Below, in pieces: positions 13,020 through 26,600 of a stretch of DNA of 64,000 nucleotides (positions are counted from its first letter, which is position 1; each line of letters begins with the position of its first letter). The notes beneath the pieces were generated by a model. It saw only the letters and a list, made by a program, of their open reading frames with translations, was not told the origin of the DNA and did not search any database. Both the position numbers and the translations under genes were made by a program. The DNA is from Phoronis australis (lineage: Eukaryota; Phoronida; Phoronidae), in contig NMRA01000043.1 of assembly GCA_002633005.1 (NCBI GenBank), forward strand, positions 368,474 to 432,473. The letters are read 5' to 3'.

Positions 13020-15890
13020 GTAGTCATTTTTCTTTTAGAGTTCTCATAGGTCAATTCTCAAATATCCATTTGTGATATGGGAGGATACGGATTTGATGAT
13101 TATTTAAAACGGCATTCTGTTTTTTTTTTTTTGCAGTAATGTTTTGAGAGACAGATAGTCCAACCTACAGTTTTAAACCCGACCAAAAAGCTGATTAAAT
13201 CATTCAAAATCATTGGCTTTGCTCCTCTGTCGCCATTCCACGGCTCCGAAATCTGCATTTCTGCGTACATACAAACTTCGTGGAATTTAAACACATAATT
13301 TATAAAAAAAAATTCGAAGTAGTGGCGACAAATTCGAGTACAAAAAATCCCATATAGCATTGGTTGTATGGCTCATCCCATATAGCATTGGTTGTATGGC
13401 TCGTTGTTGTAAACCTAGAGAATGTTACACTCCATGCCATCGAAATTTGGAGGAGAAATAGGCCTATCTTGTATCATAGAAAACAACTTGTCAGTGATTT
13501 AGACTACTGAGGGTTATGAAACTGGCCAAAAATTATACATTAATTGAATATTGGAGGTGATTTGAGGGCTTCGAACGAACTCACAGTTCGCTCACAAAAT
13601 TTCAGGACACGGAGTGGCTTGAAAATTTATGAGCTTGATCTAAAAAAGAAGATCTACAAAATCCTTCCCAAACCCAAACATCACCTCTAAGGAACAAATT
13701 AAGGTACCTGTTTTATAACGGGAAGTGGCACAAATGAGGAAAATTTGGTATTTGACAGAAGAAGCAGCGGCAGCCTTCTTTTACAAATACTAGGCGCCAT
13801 GCTTTCTATTGGGCCCTGCAGCACATCTCATTGTAGTTGTCGAGAGTGCACTTGGAAAGCTGCCAAAAATTCACCAACTCGGGGAAAGATCAAACACGGC
13901 GATAGTAGACTACAAACTAAAACGCGTCTCTTGTCAATATTTTCTTTCACATAACAGCCCACAGCCCTGTTTCCTCATTCTCTTTGACAATAGAACGTCT
14001 ATCGTGTATAGTTCTCACCTTGCTATTTCGGGTAACACGGAAACCGTGCAACTCAACCTGTTACACACTCATTGTGTATTGGTAGAGAAGATCGAGTTAT
14101 ATTGATCAGAGAATGGGCGGCTGGTCACCGACAATACGCCATAACCAACAAAGGCATTCTCTTCGCTTTCACGAGCAGGAAAAGTGCCAACAATATGTAT
14201 ACCGTTGATCAAATAATATACTTGAGACACTTCCGTGAAAAGGTCAAGAGACACAACAATTTGAAGTGTTTAAATATCAACATTTCTGGTCTCTTCTGAA
14301 AGGCCAATCTCTCTAGATTCAGGACCCGCATTTGAATATCCTATAACTTTCAATTCTTAGTTACGTGGATCTATGTTGGGGTCATGTGACCCTAAAGTCA
14401 CCCCATCTTTTGCATGTGTTTCGAATTCTTAAAACTGATTAGCAAATTATGTAGGCCGAATGCGCACTTGGTGACCCCAAGATTAGAGCTACAGACTCGA
14501 ACGTATAACTTTAACGCTGGGGCAAAATATGATTACACAGTCATCCACGTAAAAATAATATACTGAGATCCTTATCTTGATTTTACAATGTTAAAAATAA
14601 TTCTGAGTTCGATTTCGAATAAAAAGATTAGATCGGGTCCTCAAGAATGGTGTGACAGAGGTAGGTCAAATGCGTATGTCTGTCACACTAGGAAGATACG
14701 AACAAAGTAATGACTTCCTGGTCACATGCAATTCATAGCCAATGAAAACATGTTTAGTAGTCTTTTTTTACTTAGCAGACATACAGGGATAAAGAGGTAA
14801 AAGATTTCTGAGACAATTATAAAATCAAGTCAATAAGTTGCAGCGGATTTTCAAAAATCTAAATGCATTGGACTTTCTCAGCAGTGTTTGGTGAAACATT
14901 TTGCATTACAGTCAGCTCTACACATAGTAGATTGTAACTTATTATAATTAGACATTAATTTTGACCACATTCTTGCTTTAAATGAAACAAACTACATTTT
15001 AATGGACACATCGCTTGTTTTTGTGTTGCTGACCCATATTTGTAAATATAGCCTTAGTTTTAAGAAAATGGCAGACGAAAAGTTTTCAACAAAAATTTCT
15101 GACATGCCTTAGAGCTAAAAATAATAAGAGCCCTGAAAATGCATAGAATTGATACATGTTAACTTAATGTTTAGGGAGAATCAAGGAATCATTTCTAGTC
15201 AAACCTGCAAAGCCATGTTTACCACATAAGCTTGGCTAGGGTGTATTTAGATTGGAAAAGATATCAGCTTCATTGTAAATATTTAATCAATTGTAAGACC
15301 TCTATAGCTTTTATATATACTGAATAGATATCTCAGCCTAAGCGAATGTATAAAAACAGGAAATTCAGAGCGTAGGCCCATCACACTAATCCAACTTACA
15401 TAGCGCGAGGCATCATGAATAAAGTTGTGTTTGACTTCACAAACATTTCACTAAATCATCACATAAAAATGTAACCTTTTACAATTCGCCGAAAATTGAA
15501 GGTAAAAAGACATTTAAAAAATCCTTAATCTACATATGTGCGTCACACTCCTTAAGGACAAATTTCAAGGCACAGGTGAGATAAGACAAAAATAGATGGA
15601 TGCGTTGAAAGATTCCAAGAACACTTAACTATTGATGTATTATATTTCTAGACTGAAACAATTTTTCACTATTGATCCAAATGTTCTCTGATTGCAGTGG
15701 GCCATATTATTATTCAAAAACAATGTTCAGTTGAGCATTCATGTCCCATCTCAGGTGATCACATGTACAGATAATTCTGAATATCACATCCTCTGGCAAT
15801 GTTCTACTCCAGTGGTTTCTTTCTCACTAGAAGTTCAAAGTTTTGACACCCCTCAATTTGTGTTAATACATCCTCTCTGGAGTTAGTTAG
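13020..15890. other. Non-coding stretch, no gene recognised
   Basis: Frames up to about 98 codons (13745-14105) show no recognisable domain. A short direct repeat, tcccatatagcattggttgt, lies at 13349-13395. Otherwise nothing supportable. Confidence 0.4.
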
Positions 15891-16500
15891 TAATATGAAA
15901 CGCTAGGTGTTTTTCTTGATAGACATATTACTTGGGACACGCACCTGTCCTCTGTTCTAAGTGTCTCGGAATGCTGAATTAAAGATTATTTTAATAAGAA
16001 ATATTTTGGATTTAGACTGTCTAAATCTGTTGTTCTTAGCCTTAGTTTTGCCACGTTTCGACTAGTACTATGTTGCCACTTTAGAATAGTACTATGTTGC
16101 ATGGGCATCTGGTAATAACGGTCTCAAATCCAGTTAACAAAGCTTGCAAGCAAAATTCGGCTGCACGAATTATTTTGCAGGAAAATAAATATGCAAGTAT
16201 TAACTGCACATTGGACTAGCTCAAATTGGATGTGCTTAGAGATTACCATACATTTTTAGCAAGTGTCTCCATGGCTTGGCACCTAAATATCTTTGTGATA
16301 AAATAAATTAGCATGCTAGGTTCACAACAGACAATAGGTCTTATAGTGACAAAGGCCATTATCTATACCATAACTAACTTAAGGAAACACACCCTTTTCA
16401 CTCCGATGCCCTGCCATGGCTCAATTTCGACTCTGACGCTGATCAAAGCAGTTCTATTGATAGTTTCAAGTCCAGGTACCTGGGTAATATTATAATACTC
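15891..16500 (+). pseudogene. Broken LINE reverse transcriptase, 3' end fragment
   Basis: Plus-strand translation across frameshifts and stops reads like the C-terminal third of a non-LTR retrotransposon ORF2. LGVFLDRHITWDTHL (15900-15950) matches the usual LGV-D-LTW-H segment. NSAARIILQ follows near 16155, and SSSIDSFKSR near 16450 matches the S-SFKS terminal motif. Several stops and shifts make it non-functional. A CR1/Jockey-like clade is likely but not proven. Confidence 0.7.
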
Positions 16501-16689
16501 GTATATTTAATTGTGTATTGTAAATGGAAGGGTCAACCCTGACAGTTCTTGATTATTTTATTACCCCTCACTATAGTTTTGGCGACTGTGTGCGCTTTCA
16601 AGTTCTAAACACAAATAAGCTTATTGATATGCTAAACATCCCGCATCTAGTGTAAGAAAGATGCAGAGCTCATGATCATTCATTGTTAA

Positions 16690-17330
16690 TCCGTTGTGTC
16701 CAGCTTGATAACGCGCTTGGTGAGAAGAATGAGACAAGCCTTATGGGAATGCACAATTAACTTCATCGTGGACATTAATGTGCCAGAACAAAAAGAATTT
16801 TTGAAACGTAAATGGAATAGTGCAATTAAGAAAGTATTTAGAAAAGTGTTTAAAAATTCCCAAATCAATTATGACAAGCTTTTGAGAAAAACTAAAGAGC
16901 TTATTTATAACAAAAGCTTAATGGAAGAGATCGAAAATTATAATACTGAAAATCCTCAGGTAAGCCGGGATCATATCAAGAAAGTTAGTCCAAGAATTAA
17001 TAAAAATTGTACCTTTCGAGGTTTATGATGAACATAATTCAGTTTGCACGAATCTGAATTTTGTACGTAATAATCCTCATCACTCCCTTTACTCAGATTT
17101 TGTTCCTGAATTTTCCTTTGATGATGAATTTTTTAAGAATATTTTACAAGCCAAAGAATACATTGAAATTTTAATGTCGTCCCCTGATTACATATGCAAT
17201 GACGAATTGAACTCTGGCATTAATGTGCAAGCAGTTTAGAGAATCATGTCCAAGGTAAAGCCTAACAAAGCGATGGATAATGACCATATCCAAAATGAAT
17301 TGGTGGTGGCTGCCTTACATTAAGTATTTC
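16690..17330 (+). pseudogene. Broken LINE fragment, linker and start of RT
   Basis: The first frame (16696-17028) is Lys-rich and passes by a +1 shift near 17000 into a second frame reading FEVYDEHNSV, FDDEFFKNILQAKEYIE and, after a TAG, KVKPNKAMDNDHIQNEL. The last matches the first reverse transcriptase block (K-xx-KA-G-D-IPNE-L) of non-LTR retrotransposons, preceded by the usual linker. It ends abruptly before the catalytic core. It may be a separate insertion from the fragment upstream, because the order (3' end, then RT start) is not collinear with a single element. Confidence 0.7.
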
Positions 17331-17422
17331 ATTCTTCCGCAGTATGACCTCTCAGTGTGTTTGAAATGGTGACTTATAAGCCCAAGTTGTGACTGGGTAG
17401 CAATTACTACAGGTCACTAAAA

Positions 17423-17423
<1 letters not shown>

Positions 17424-17456
<33 letters not shown>

Positions 17457-17464
17457 ATTGATTG
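17424..17464. repeat. (TGAT)n microsatellite
   Basis: About ten tgat units with one tggt interruption, next to the LINE fragment. It could be the microsatellite tail of a retrotransposon. Confidence 0.9.
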
Positions 17465-17469
17465 TAGTC

Positions 17470-18005
17470 TTTCGTTCATTGTGTCAAACTTCTTTTTGTT
17501 ACTTTCATTGTATGTGTTAACTAATTCTTTTTTACCATCTTCTTGACTACATTTTTAACTTTCTTACTCGGCATCAGGAGCCTATGAGAGACCGGTAGTA
17601 TTAGTGAATAGGTTTTATCCTGTATTAAAATTCTTACAAATGCACAAACACTTCAAGGCCAACTCATCCTAATGAAGATAGACCAAAGGTCACATTCGGT
17701 CTATAACACTTGTAGTTACGACAAAAAATTGTGGCCCCATGAAGATACCACTATCATCAGAACCGGTTTATGCATCATTTATTGGATGAACCACAGCAAA
17801 AATACCTTGTTAAAAATGAGCAAAAATATTAAAATCGCGTGTAAAACCACGGATTTTCTTCTTGGTCAGAAACGGCTGTCCAAAAAGTGGCACGCAACCA
17901 AACCAACAACACCGCCGTGACCTGTACAAGACCAATGATGCAAGACATTCCTTAGTAGCAAAGTGAAGCGTCTTGATTTAATTCTGTGGTTCTTCTTCTT
18001 CTTCC
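17470..18005. other. Non-coding stretch between LINE fragments
   Basis: An 82-codon frame (17672-17920) is unrecognised. No other structure seen. Confidence 0.35.
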
Positions 18006-18009
18006 GAAA

Positions 18010-19190
18010 TTCAACAAGCGATCGAAATACCGGTCCTTATATGTTGGCACATGTTAGGGATAAATTTGAACTGTGCATAACTGTGTAAATAACAACAAAA
18101 CAAAGAGCTGGTTAGTGCCAGGATAAAAACAAGTTTTATAATTTTCTTAGTGAGGTTGATGTTTGGGATGTGACTCGCGAAAATCTCTATGATTTTTGAT
18201 GAGATGGCATGTTGTGGGAGACTATTCCAAAGTAAAATAGATGGGAAGAAAGAGTTCGCGTAGTACGTTCTCTTCATGGTATGAGAGTGGGAATTACGTG
18301 AACTAGAAATATTTGTGTGAGGAATGGCAACCAGGCTGTGCACGGTCTTGTACACGAGTCTGTTTTGAGCACGTCTTGAGTGGGTCATTTGAGAGTGGAG
18401 AGAATAGACATAACAGAGGAGTATCTTGAATGGTCATTTAGGACGAACCTGGCTGCTTTACGCTGTATTCTTTCTATCTTGTCAATTTTGGCATGTGCGC
18501 ACCCAGGGACGAGCCCCCACCTCCCATTTGTTAGCAAACGGTCCACTTTATCAAAGATTCGAGCCCCCCATATTAAAGGCTGTGTGCGCGCATGATTAGA
18601 AAATGGGAGGGATCCCAGACAGAGGAGGAATGTTCAAGTTTTTGCCTCTCTTGTGAAGCCTAGGCCAACGCTTTTGTTTCGCGAGGTGCATTTTTGAGGT
18701 TTAGCTTAATGAAGCCAAGAATTGTTTGCCTTAGAGGTGATTTTGTCTATGTGAGTGTTCCATGATAAATTATTGCTAAGAGTGACTCTGCTCAGATTGA
18801 CTCCAAGGTATGGTGCTTGATTTAAGCATTTGAGCGATGCGTTGTGAAGACTGTAATTGTATATTATGGGGGAACGTTTTCTGTGGACAGGTAGGAAACA
18901 TTGAAACCCATTTCCCAGGAATTTCCCTAGCAGACTAGGGGTCTAAGTGTTTTTGGAGTATTTGGCAATCACGGGGAATAAATAGGTCCATAGAGGACTG
19001 CATCAGCAAAAAGAAGGACATTTGTAATGAAGTCAGGAAGATCACTAACATAAAGTATTTTAATACTTTACTCATAAAAGACTGCAGGACCAAGGACAGA
19101 GCCCTGGAGCACCCCAGATTGTACTGAAGAATTTGAGAACTCGCCATTAGCGGTGACTCTCTGTGTTCTATCTTAGAGAAAGGAAGGTTG
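18010..19190 (-). pseudogene. Broken LINE, RT core to C-terminus
   Basis: Read on the minus strand from 19190 to 18010 it gives, across frameshifts, VQSGVLQGSVLGP (RT block 4), YVSDLPDF, LLFADAVLYGPI (RT block 5), then IDKIERIQRKAARFVLNDHS near 18460-18520 and the terminal TYYANSFFPSILLWNSLPQH near 18220-18260. The catalytic FADD is FADA here and several stops are present, so it is dead. The domain order is collinear, so this is one degenerate insertion of a CR1/Jockey-like LINE. Confidence 0.8.
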
Positions 19191-19194
19191 AAGT

Positions 19195-20130
19195 TAAACT
19201 GAAACAGATGACAGTGAAAAAGTTTTTAAAAATTTTTCCAAAGAAAAGTTAGTGGCAATGTTCCCTTTTTGTAACTTTTCAAATTAAAATTCACTGATCT
19301 TCATAGCATCTTCTCCAATTTGTAGAATTTCAAAACAAATCCCTACGAAATGTGGAATCACAGGTCCCCTTCTCTAGCTAGTGTAATAAAGTAGCAAAAA
19401 TGAAACAACACAAGTTTTGCAGTAAAAATCAAACTTTTTAATGCATCAAATGATAAAATCTGTAGAGTAAGTGAGCTCAATCTTCCCATTCAAAGAGTCA
19501 AGCCACACAGACAATACTATTTCACCCAGATGTTTCATATGTGCCAGTATTTTAATGAAAACACCAAGTTCCGAAAATGCATATACTGCTAACAGAAACA
19601 GCCATTTGAACAGCAATTTCTATAACTGCAGTTTCCATAGCAACTAACCGAGCCTTAATCGTCACGTTACTTAAGCCGGTGCAGTAGTTCACCCTTACTC
19701 TCAGTCTTGGCTGAACAACACATAGAAAGCAAGTTCACTAAAAAACTTACAAAAGTTACACAAAACAACCAAATATTAAACAAGCCTAGTCATGACAGGT
19801 CAAATGTAAATAAATAAGGGGACACATTAGGATTAGTACAAGTAAGACCAGTGCCCAGATTTTCCTCATCAAGGAAACTGGTTTGTGCTACAGCCCAAAG
19901 TGAAAACTTAGCCAAGAATGCAAGAGAATACGATCAGAACTGAACAAAAAATACAAGCACTCAATGGCACTAGGTTAAAATTTAAAAGTTAACCTATAAA
20001 TTAAGTACATGTTCCATCAGTTTCAATATACCATAGTGTAAAAACGTATTATCTATGAAACTGTTTGCTGCTAAATGGACAACTATAAGATAGTTGCCAA
20101 CTGATAAAGTATTGCACATACAATGCATTG
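19195..20130. other. Non-coding stretch downstream of TMEM131
   Basis: Lies between the LINE relic and the TMEM131 3' end. AT-rich and open only in short frames. No repeat recognised. Confidence 0.4.
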
Positions 20131-20132
20131 CT

Positions 20133-20138
20133 TTTATT
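20133..20138 (-). terminator. Candidate poly(A) signal of TMEM131
   Basis: AATAAA on the minus strand, 406 bases past the TMEM131 stop. It is the nearest perfect hexamer downstream. A 3' UTR of about 0.4 kb would follow. The intervening 75-codon frame (20152-20379) is treated as UTR. Confidence 0.4.
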
Positions 20139-20543
20139 TAGGCAGCAAGCATCAATAAGTTTCATCAAACCAATAAGGGGATAAGTTTGTAAGAGAATAT
20201 TCATTGAGACCATTACTCAAAAAATAGTACCTTTCAAGACAACTAAGCAACTGATTGTCGTCAACCATTCTTCTAAAGTTGTAACTTGACCATTTCAACT
20301 CTTCAAAAAGAATGGTCGAAAACATGTTACATGTTGTTCCAAGACGAGCTAACAGCTGAACTGACTCGGTAAAATTCAAAGCAATGAGCGTTACAGAGAA
20401 GCCTAAGAAAGCCTTTAACTGACATCAAGTCAACTTGTGACCTCACGTCACCAGAGTCACACACACCAACACACCAAAACAGTTTCCTGAAACACCATCA
20501 TTAATCTGTCAAGTTGCTCGTCCTTGTTGTGTCATGCCATGCT

Positions 20544-20645
20544 TTAGTCAGTCTCCGGTTTAGGGATCCCCCAGTTGCTGTTTCTGGCTGCAGACGGTCC
20601 CCAGATACTGCCGAGGGCATTGAACGGGTCAAAACCTCCCAAGTC
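20544..20645 (-). CDS. TMEM131: TMEM131 last coding exon
   Basis: Residues 1694-1726 and stop TAA. FDPFNALGSIWG and the end NWGIPKPETD correspond to the terminal W-containing motif of the family, so the 3' end is complete. Acceptor tctcatttacag. Confidence 0.93.
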   Translation of the reverse strand, partial: DLGGFDPFNALGSIWGPSAARNSNWGIPKPETD

Positions 20646-23600
20646 CTGTAAATGAGACAACAACTGTGGGTCCATGTAACACTCACAGGAAATAATTCAT
20701 GGGTTTAATCAGAGGTTTTAAAATTTTATTACAAAACAAATACCCTGACCTTAACTTCACCAAACCATTAATCAAAAAATATATTAACTAGGTTGTGAGA
20801 TATGAAAGTGAGGAATCTAACATTTTGATGTTGGTTTTACTAAAAATATGAATTACTGGATACCATTATTAAAGTGGAACTTGCACACTAAATCCTTATC
20901 CCTGTGACAACTTGGTCAAATTAGTTAGAAACACTACATATAGAGACGATGTGGATATGAAGTAAGTTGAAAATTGCCAGATGTTTCTAAGAACGAGTTT
21001 TGGGTCGAAAATGATCCGTTGTGTCCAGTAAGTATCGTACATGGTGTTGGGGAATAACACACTGCAGATGCAGGTTATGTGAGACCCCACAGTGTGGACG
21101 TTCGAGTGCTAAATCCAGGTACAAATTGCCAAGTTAACTGCTGCTGTTAACTTAACCCTTGTCCTGCACTAGGCCAAGTCAGCCAACATGCCAATAATCC
21201 TATTACAATGCTTTGGGTGTACTCAATCGACTATAAGCTGCAGCTGGGCTAGGAGAGTACACTCACTTCAGGACACTTGTGATTTTCATTCAGAAATTGG
21301 TTCACAGTTTCCTCTACACTTCTCTGATTTAAACCATGTGGCTGTGATTGCCAGTTTGGGAGATATTGGCAGGTTTATGTAAGTGTAGACAAATAGTTTA
21401 ATTAAATGGCTGGAGCTAGACATGAGAAGATGAGAGTGGCCCAGTTTACTTTCACTAAGGCTATGATGAAGATTTACATATGGTGAAAATCTCCATTAAA
21501 TTCTGGACAACTTTTATGTTGCCATCTTTTCTGTGAAATTAACAGTTACCCTTCAAATTTCCAATTTAAAATTGTTACATCATTAGTTTGGGTGAACCTC
21601 ATAACAGCTTAGTGAACACCAGTAGTGGTGACCTCCTTAGCTCAGCACACAGGGAAAGTAGACTCAGCAGGATAAGGGTTAAATCAGGACAGAAGTTAAC
21701 AGTTCATACTGACTACAACTCTCCAATAGTCAACATGTTGATATTAGTACAAAAGGGCCTTAAACTGCTTTACCAATGAAACTTGCAAACTGTGTAATAA
21801 CGAAATGAACAAGTCAGTCCAACAAGGAATAGATCACATCTTGTATTTACATTCACTTTTATTGAATAAAGATGCAGACTACGTGGCAGAGTCATGTTTA
21901 TGTTGAGTTTGTATGAAGTTATATCCATTACGCAGCAGAATGATTCATGATATTGCTTTTCTATTTGTATTTGTCACTATGAAATCTACTATACTTGTGC
22001 TGCCTGATTCAGGGAATGCTTTGAGAGCTTAACTATGACTTGTGCATCTCAAGCACTAATTCACTGTTCTAATTATTCTTATCTCAGCAAAGATGTGATT
22101 GGACAACAGTAATTGTTCAGATTAGATGACCGACTTTGTGAATTCCGAAGTACAGTTGTAACTTAATTTTAGTTTAGTTCATTTCAGTGTACTATTGTGA
22201 GAGAGGTGTGTTTAGTAAAGTTCACATTTTACTGCAAGGCTCATCAACAGTTTACTACACTCCAGCAAATTTTTGACTGGCAGTTTGCAAGACGTACCTT
22301 GTTAGCCACGTCATCGGGTGCAGTGTCCAATGGTTCCACACTGTTGGTAGACTGGTCAAGCAGCGAGGACTCCGCAGAGCCGGCATTAGCCCAAATGGAG
22401 GACACAGAGTCCCAGCTGGAATTGGCTGCCTCAGACAGACCACCCCACAGTCCAGACGCCATCTATAGGAGAAGGGAAAGGGTATGTTAGGTGACAAGCC
22501 AATGGTATTCTTAGAATTCTCCCTACACAAATGCCACTCGCACATTGGAGAATGGTATAATCTCACCAATTTCAGACTCAAAAGGCAAACAAGTGATATT
22601 TTATTTTCTCACTTTTTCCATAAATGATACGTAACACCATATTAATGTTTTGCCAATGTTAAAGAACTTTTAGAACCATAGCACCATATTGATACAGTAT
22701 TTTGAGAACATTGAGGACATTCTCAGCATCAGAAGCCTTTGAAAATGAAAAACGGTAATTATTTTGGAAGTCATTTTGTTCATGAAGCTCCAATTAGACA
22801 CTATGATAGTGTAGACATATCAAAACTATAGAATTTGGACTTACAGGAGATGGCTTGGGTGGTGAGTCAGTCACTGTCGACCACTTCTCGGGTGGGATGA
22901 ATTGAGGGTCCCAGAGCGCCTCGGGCGACTGGACAGGGCTGATATTGAAGCCTGGCCAGTCATCACCCTTCATCAGCTTCCGTTGGTACTCCATCAGGAG
23001 GCGACGTCTCTCAGCCTGAAGGCGCTGCATCATGGTAGGTGGCGACTCATATGACAGGCCTGGCTTCAGGGCTGTAATAGGAACCCTCGCTGGTTAGGTA
23101 AACAGTCTAACTGGATTACAACAGCCAAACCCTCATGGAACCTTTCTAAAATGTTTATTGTAACAAACTCAACTTGTGTACACTTGGGTTGTAAATGAAT
23201 GCATAACTAGGTTTGTGGTAATGCAAATGTAGCATACTGCTACTATATAGGTTCACTGTCTTGCAATCAAGGGGTGACGTAATAATCGAAAGGACAAGAG
23301 TGCAACCTTAACACTTCGACCTGCCGGGCCTTATGCAATCCTATTGTTACATCAGATAACACAAATGGCAGTGCAGACAACGATCTAGATTGTTGCTCCT
23401 TCTGCGCAAAGGGACAACACAGTGACTGCTTAAATGAAGGGGTTTGTTATGGGAGAACGAGGGAAAGATAATAACATAATATATTGGTATTAATAGCTAC
23501 TGAGGGAAAAGACACAATAGCTGACTTACGTGTTATGATATGTGAACTGGGGCAATTGTACATAATTCAAATTTCAAGTATATAATTCAAAAGCTACAAA

Positions 23601-26600
23601 ATAAACCAGACAATAAAGTAACAAAGGCCATGTCCTTTGGAAAGCATTGAACTAGCGTAAATATGGAAGAACCAGCTGGCACTCACCATCTAATCCATAT
23701 ACCGGAGATGGTGGCTGGTTCCACGAGTTGGGTTCCTTTGCATGTCCACCCAGCTGGAACGGGCTGACATCTGGTGGGAGAATGGGCACTGGGTTAGAGT
23801 TCCAAGATGGTTGCTGTTGAACACGGCTACCGATGGGACCGGGGCTCGAACCTGAAGTGGGAAATGAGCGAGAGTTACGATAATGGCTACAAGGGTACCT
23901 GCATGCAGGGCTTCCCTGCAGATGGAAAGTGGAGAAAGTACACATCGCCACGACAACCACATGCTTCACTAAGCATTGCATGAGAGAACAGATCTAAGTT
24001 AAAACTTCAATACAGTAAAACTGTCAGAGAGGCAGTGGAACTCAAGACTACTCAGACGAACAGATGCAGAACTGTGGATTTCGTTACCGAATCAGAATTC
24101 TATTAAAAATACTGTAACTATTGCCAAAGTGTAACAGTCCAAACAAAACTCCTGACTTCATAGAAATCTGTTGAGTGGAGCTGAAGTCACCTCATAATAC
24201 AATTATGTTATGATTGACTGTAGCCAATAGAAAGCACACCTACTCTGTATGAAGTCTTTCTTGAGCAGATGAAATCCAATTTCATAAATTAAGCTGATGA
24301 TATTAAGAGTTGCTTAACGACACATTGCATTTGTAATCCCTTTTAAGTCGGTGATAATGTGAAACCCGTTTATAGTCCCTAACGTCTTTAAGATTACACA
24401 ACGGCCACTTTGTGTAAGGTTTTGACTATAGGATCGATCAAAATAACCTCCTGATCTCTCCTGTTTTTACAACTTAGAAAAGTTAAAATGTTTTCAAACT
24501 AACAAATAATCTATTGATACTATAAAATAAGTAAACTAGATCCTTTACAAAAGAAAATCAAACTAGCAGTGTAACACAGGCAGTCATTAACTTATATTAA
24601 CAAACCTGTTGGTCGGAAGTCATCCACCAACATAAAGGCGGGACTGCCAGTGCTGATGGAGTCACCACAAGCATGGTTAGGTGCTGCTGCTGCTGTTGCA
24701 TTGGAGTCCAGGACCATCCCTTGGCCATTGACGACAGCATTGCTGAAGCTCCCAGCTGATGTGGGGTTGACCAAACTGCCAGCCGTACGGGTATTGCCAC
24801 GGCGACCATACTGCATCTCCACCTGTTGAGTCTGGTAGGCCATCTCCGAGAAGTCTTCTGTAAGAGACAGTCACATTTATTTTGATAACGCTGCAGTGGA
24901 AGTAATGCATTTGTTCAGGTAAACACCTAGTGTTTAAAGTACATTGAATATTCAGATAATGTGAACCCATTGGTTATACCACTCATTGGAGTAGTCCTAG
25001 AAAAATAGTGGGGGACATAGAGCACCGAGGTGAACCAAAGACATAAATATTGTCAGGTTCCAGTGCAAAAAACAAATTTTTGTAAAATAGAAACACAATA
25101 TTAAATTTTGTTTAATTTTGACCAAAGCAAGACAGAAAATGGAATTGTACTAAAGGGACGCCTCCCCTGGCTGCATCACTCTTAACTACATCCCCAATAC
25201 AACTTGAAAAATCATGCAAAAGCAAGCAGTAGCCTAACTGTGCTATACCAGTCAAGACAGTCACGTGCTTCAAGTACGTAGTAGTACGATAATAATAATG
25301 TGATAATGTTAAATCCAATAGTATTACTAGGGCATAAAAACAATAACAAAAAGGAGAAAACATGGCACAAAGACAATGCTCTCCTCATGTGCGGTATTTA
25401 TGCAGTTTTGCTTTTACCCATGGGAGTAAACTCTCGTTACTGCTTATTTTTAAATTGATGCATTGCGATTTCTCAGCCTGGACAACACCATGTCCAGCAA
25501 CACAACAACATCAAGAAGCCTATAGTTCTAACACACATGGTGACAGTAAAGTTTTAAGAAAAGACGGCTAACCCGGTACAACAAGAGGGTCAGGCATGTC
25601 CCACAGAGGCGGTGGGGAGTCCTTGCTGACGTCGCTGCTGTCGGTGTCGAACACGAGTGGGGTGTGGCCTGTGAGAATGAGGAGACTGTGACACAACAAC
25701 GACATAACAACAACATCAACAGTGTGAAGAAACAATCAGCATACTGGAGGCAATACTACTTGATCAGTCAGCTGTCAATCATAGTATGAGTTGTACAATA
25801 AATGTATGACCTCTGGCTGTAGAGTATCCAGAGTATAGCAACAGGATTTAGATGGGCCTGGCCAGAGATTACAGTAAAAAGTCTTCAGCGTGGATCACAA
25901 TATGGTGGAAAATTTCAGTTTAAATAATTTCTTGACAAAAATAATCATTAAGAAAAAAACACTTCCTTGCTAGCATTAGTCTTACTGTGCCATTATTCTA
26001 AACCAATATTCTAAACCAATATTCGACACAATTTTGAGCACTTGCAGCAAAGTTGTAAGCCTTTAACAAACTTAAAAATGGAAATGCCAGTAATACTAAT
26101 TTTGTCCAATAGGACGAATGGAGTTCAATGATTACTTCAACAGGAATTTGTGATTTTGGCTCGACCTTATTAGTGCTACGTAGCACTTTTAACACCTGTT
26201 GTGAAAGTTGCTAAACTTTGGGGTAATAGTCAGGTACAATGGTCTGGCATTTTGAGAACCATCTTTCTCCAATGAATAATGGCCATCAAACTGGTTACCA
26301 AAATCCAGCACCTCTGTAAGTAACCATTGACAACTTCAATTCAGTTGTGGTAAATACAAAACTATGAGCTAATTTTGCATGGAGACAGGCATTAAATGGT
26401 CAATTTGCACATGACTGAATTGTACGACACTTTTTCGAACCAAGTGAAAATCATGAAAAATGCTGGATGTTCTTTAACCTTTGCTTAAAACCTTCTACCT
26501 CAATATTCAAGTTGGTTTTGAGCTCATGGCTGGCATTCTGATACATTGTTATGAATTGAAAGGGCCTTGAAGGCCATGCTAATCCGCCACGCCAATAGAG

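Noticed and set aside
20152-20379. 75-codon minus-strand frame downstream of the TMEM131 stop
   Set aside because: Lies in the probable 3' UTR and has no recognisable similarity.
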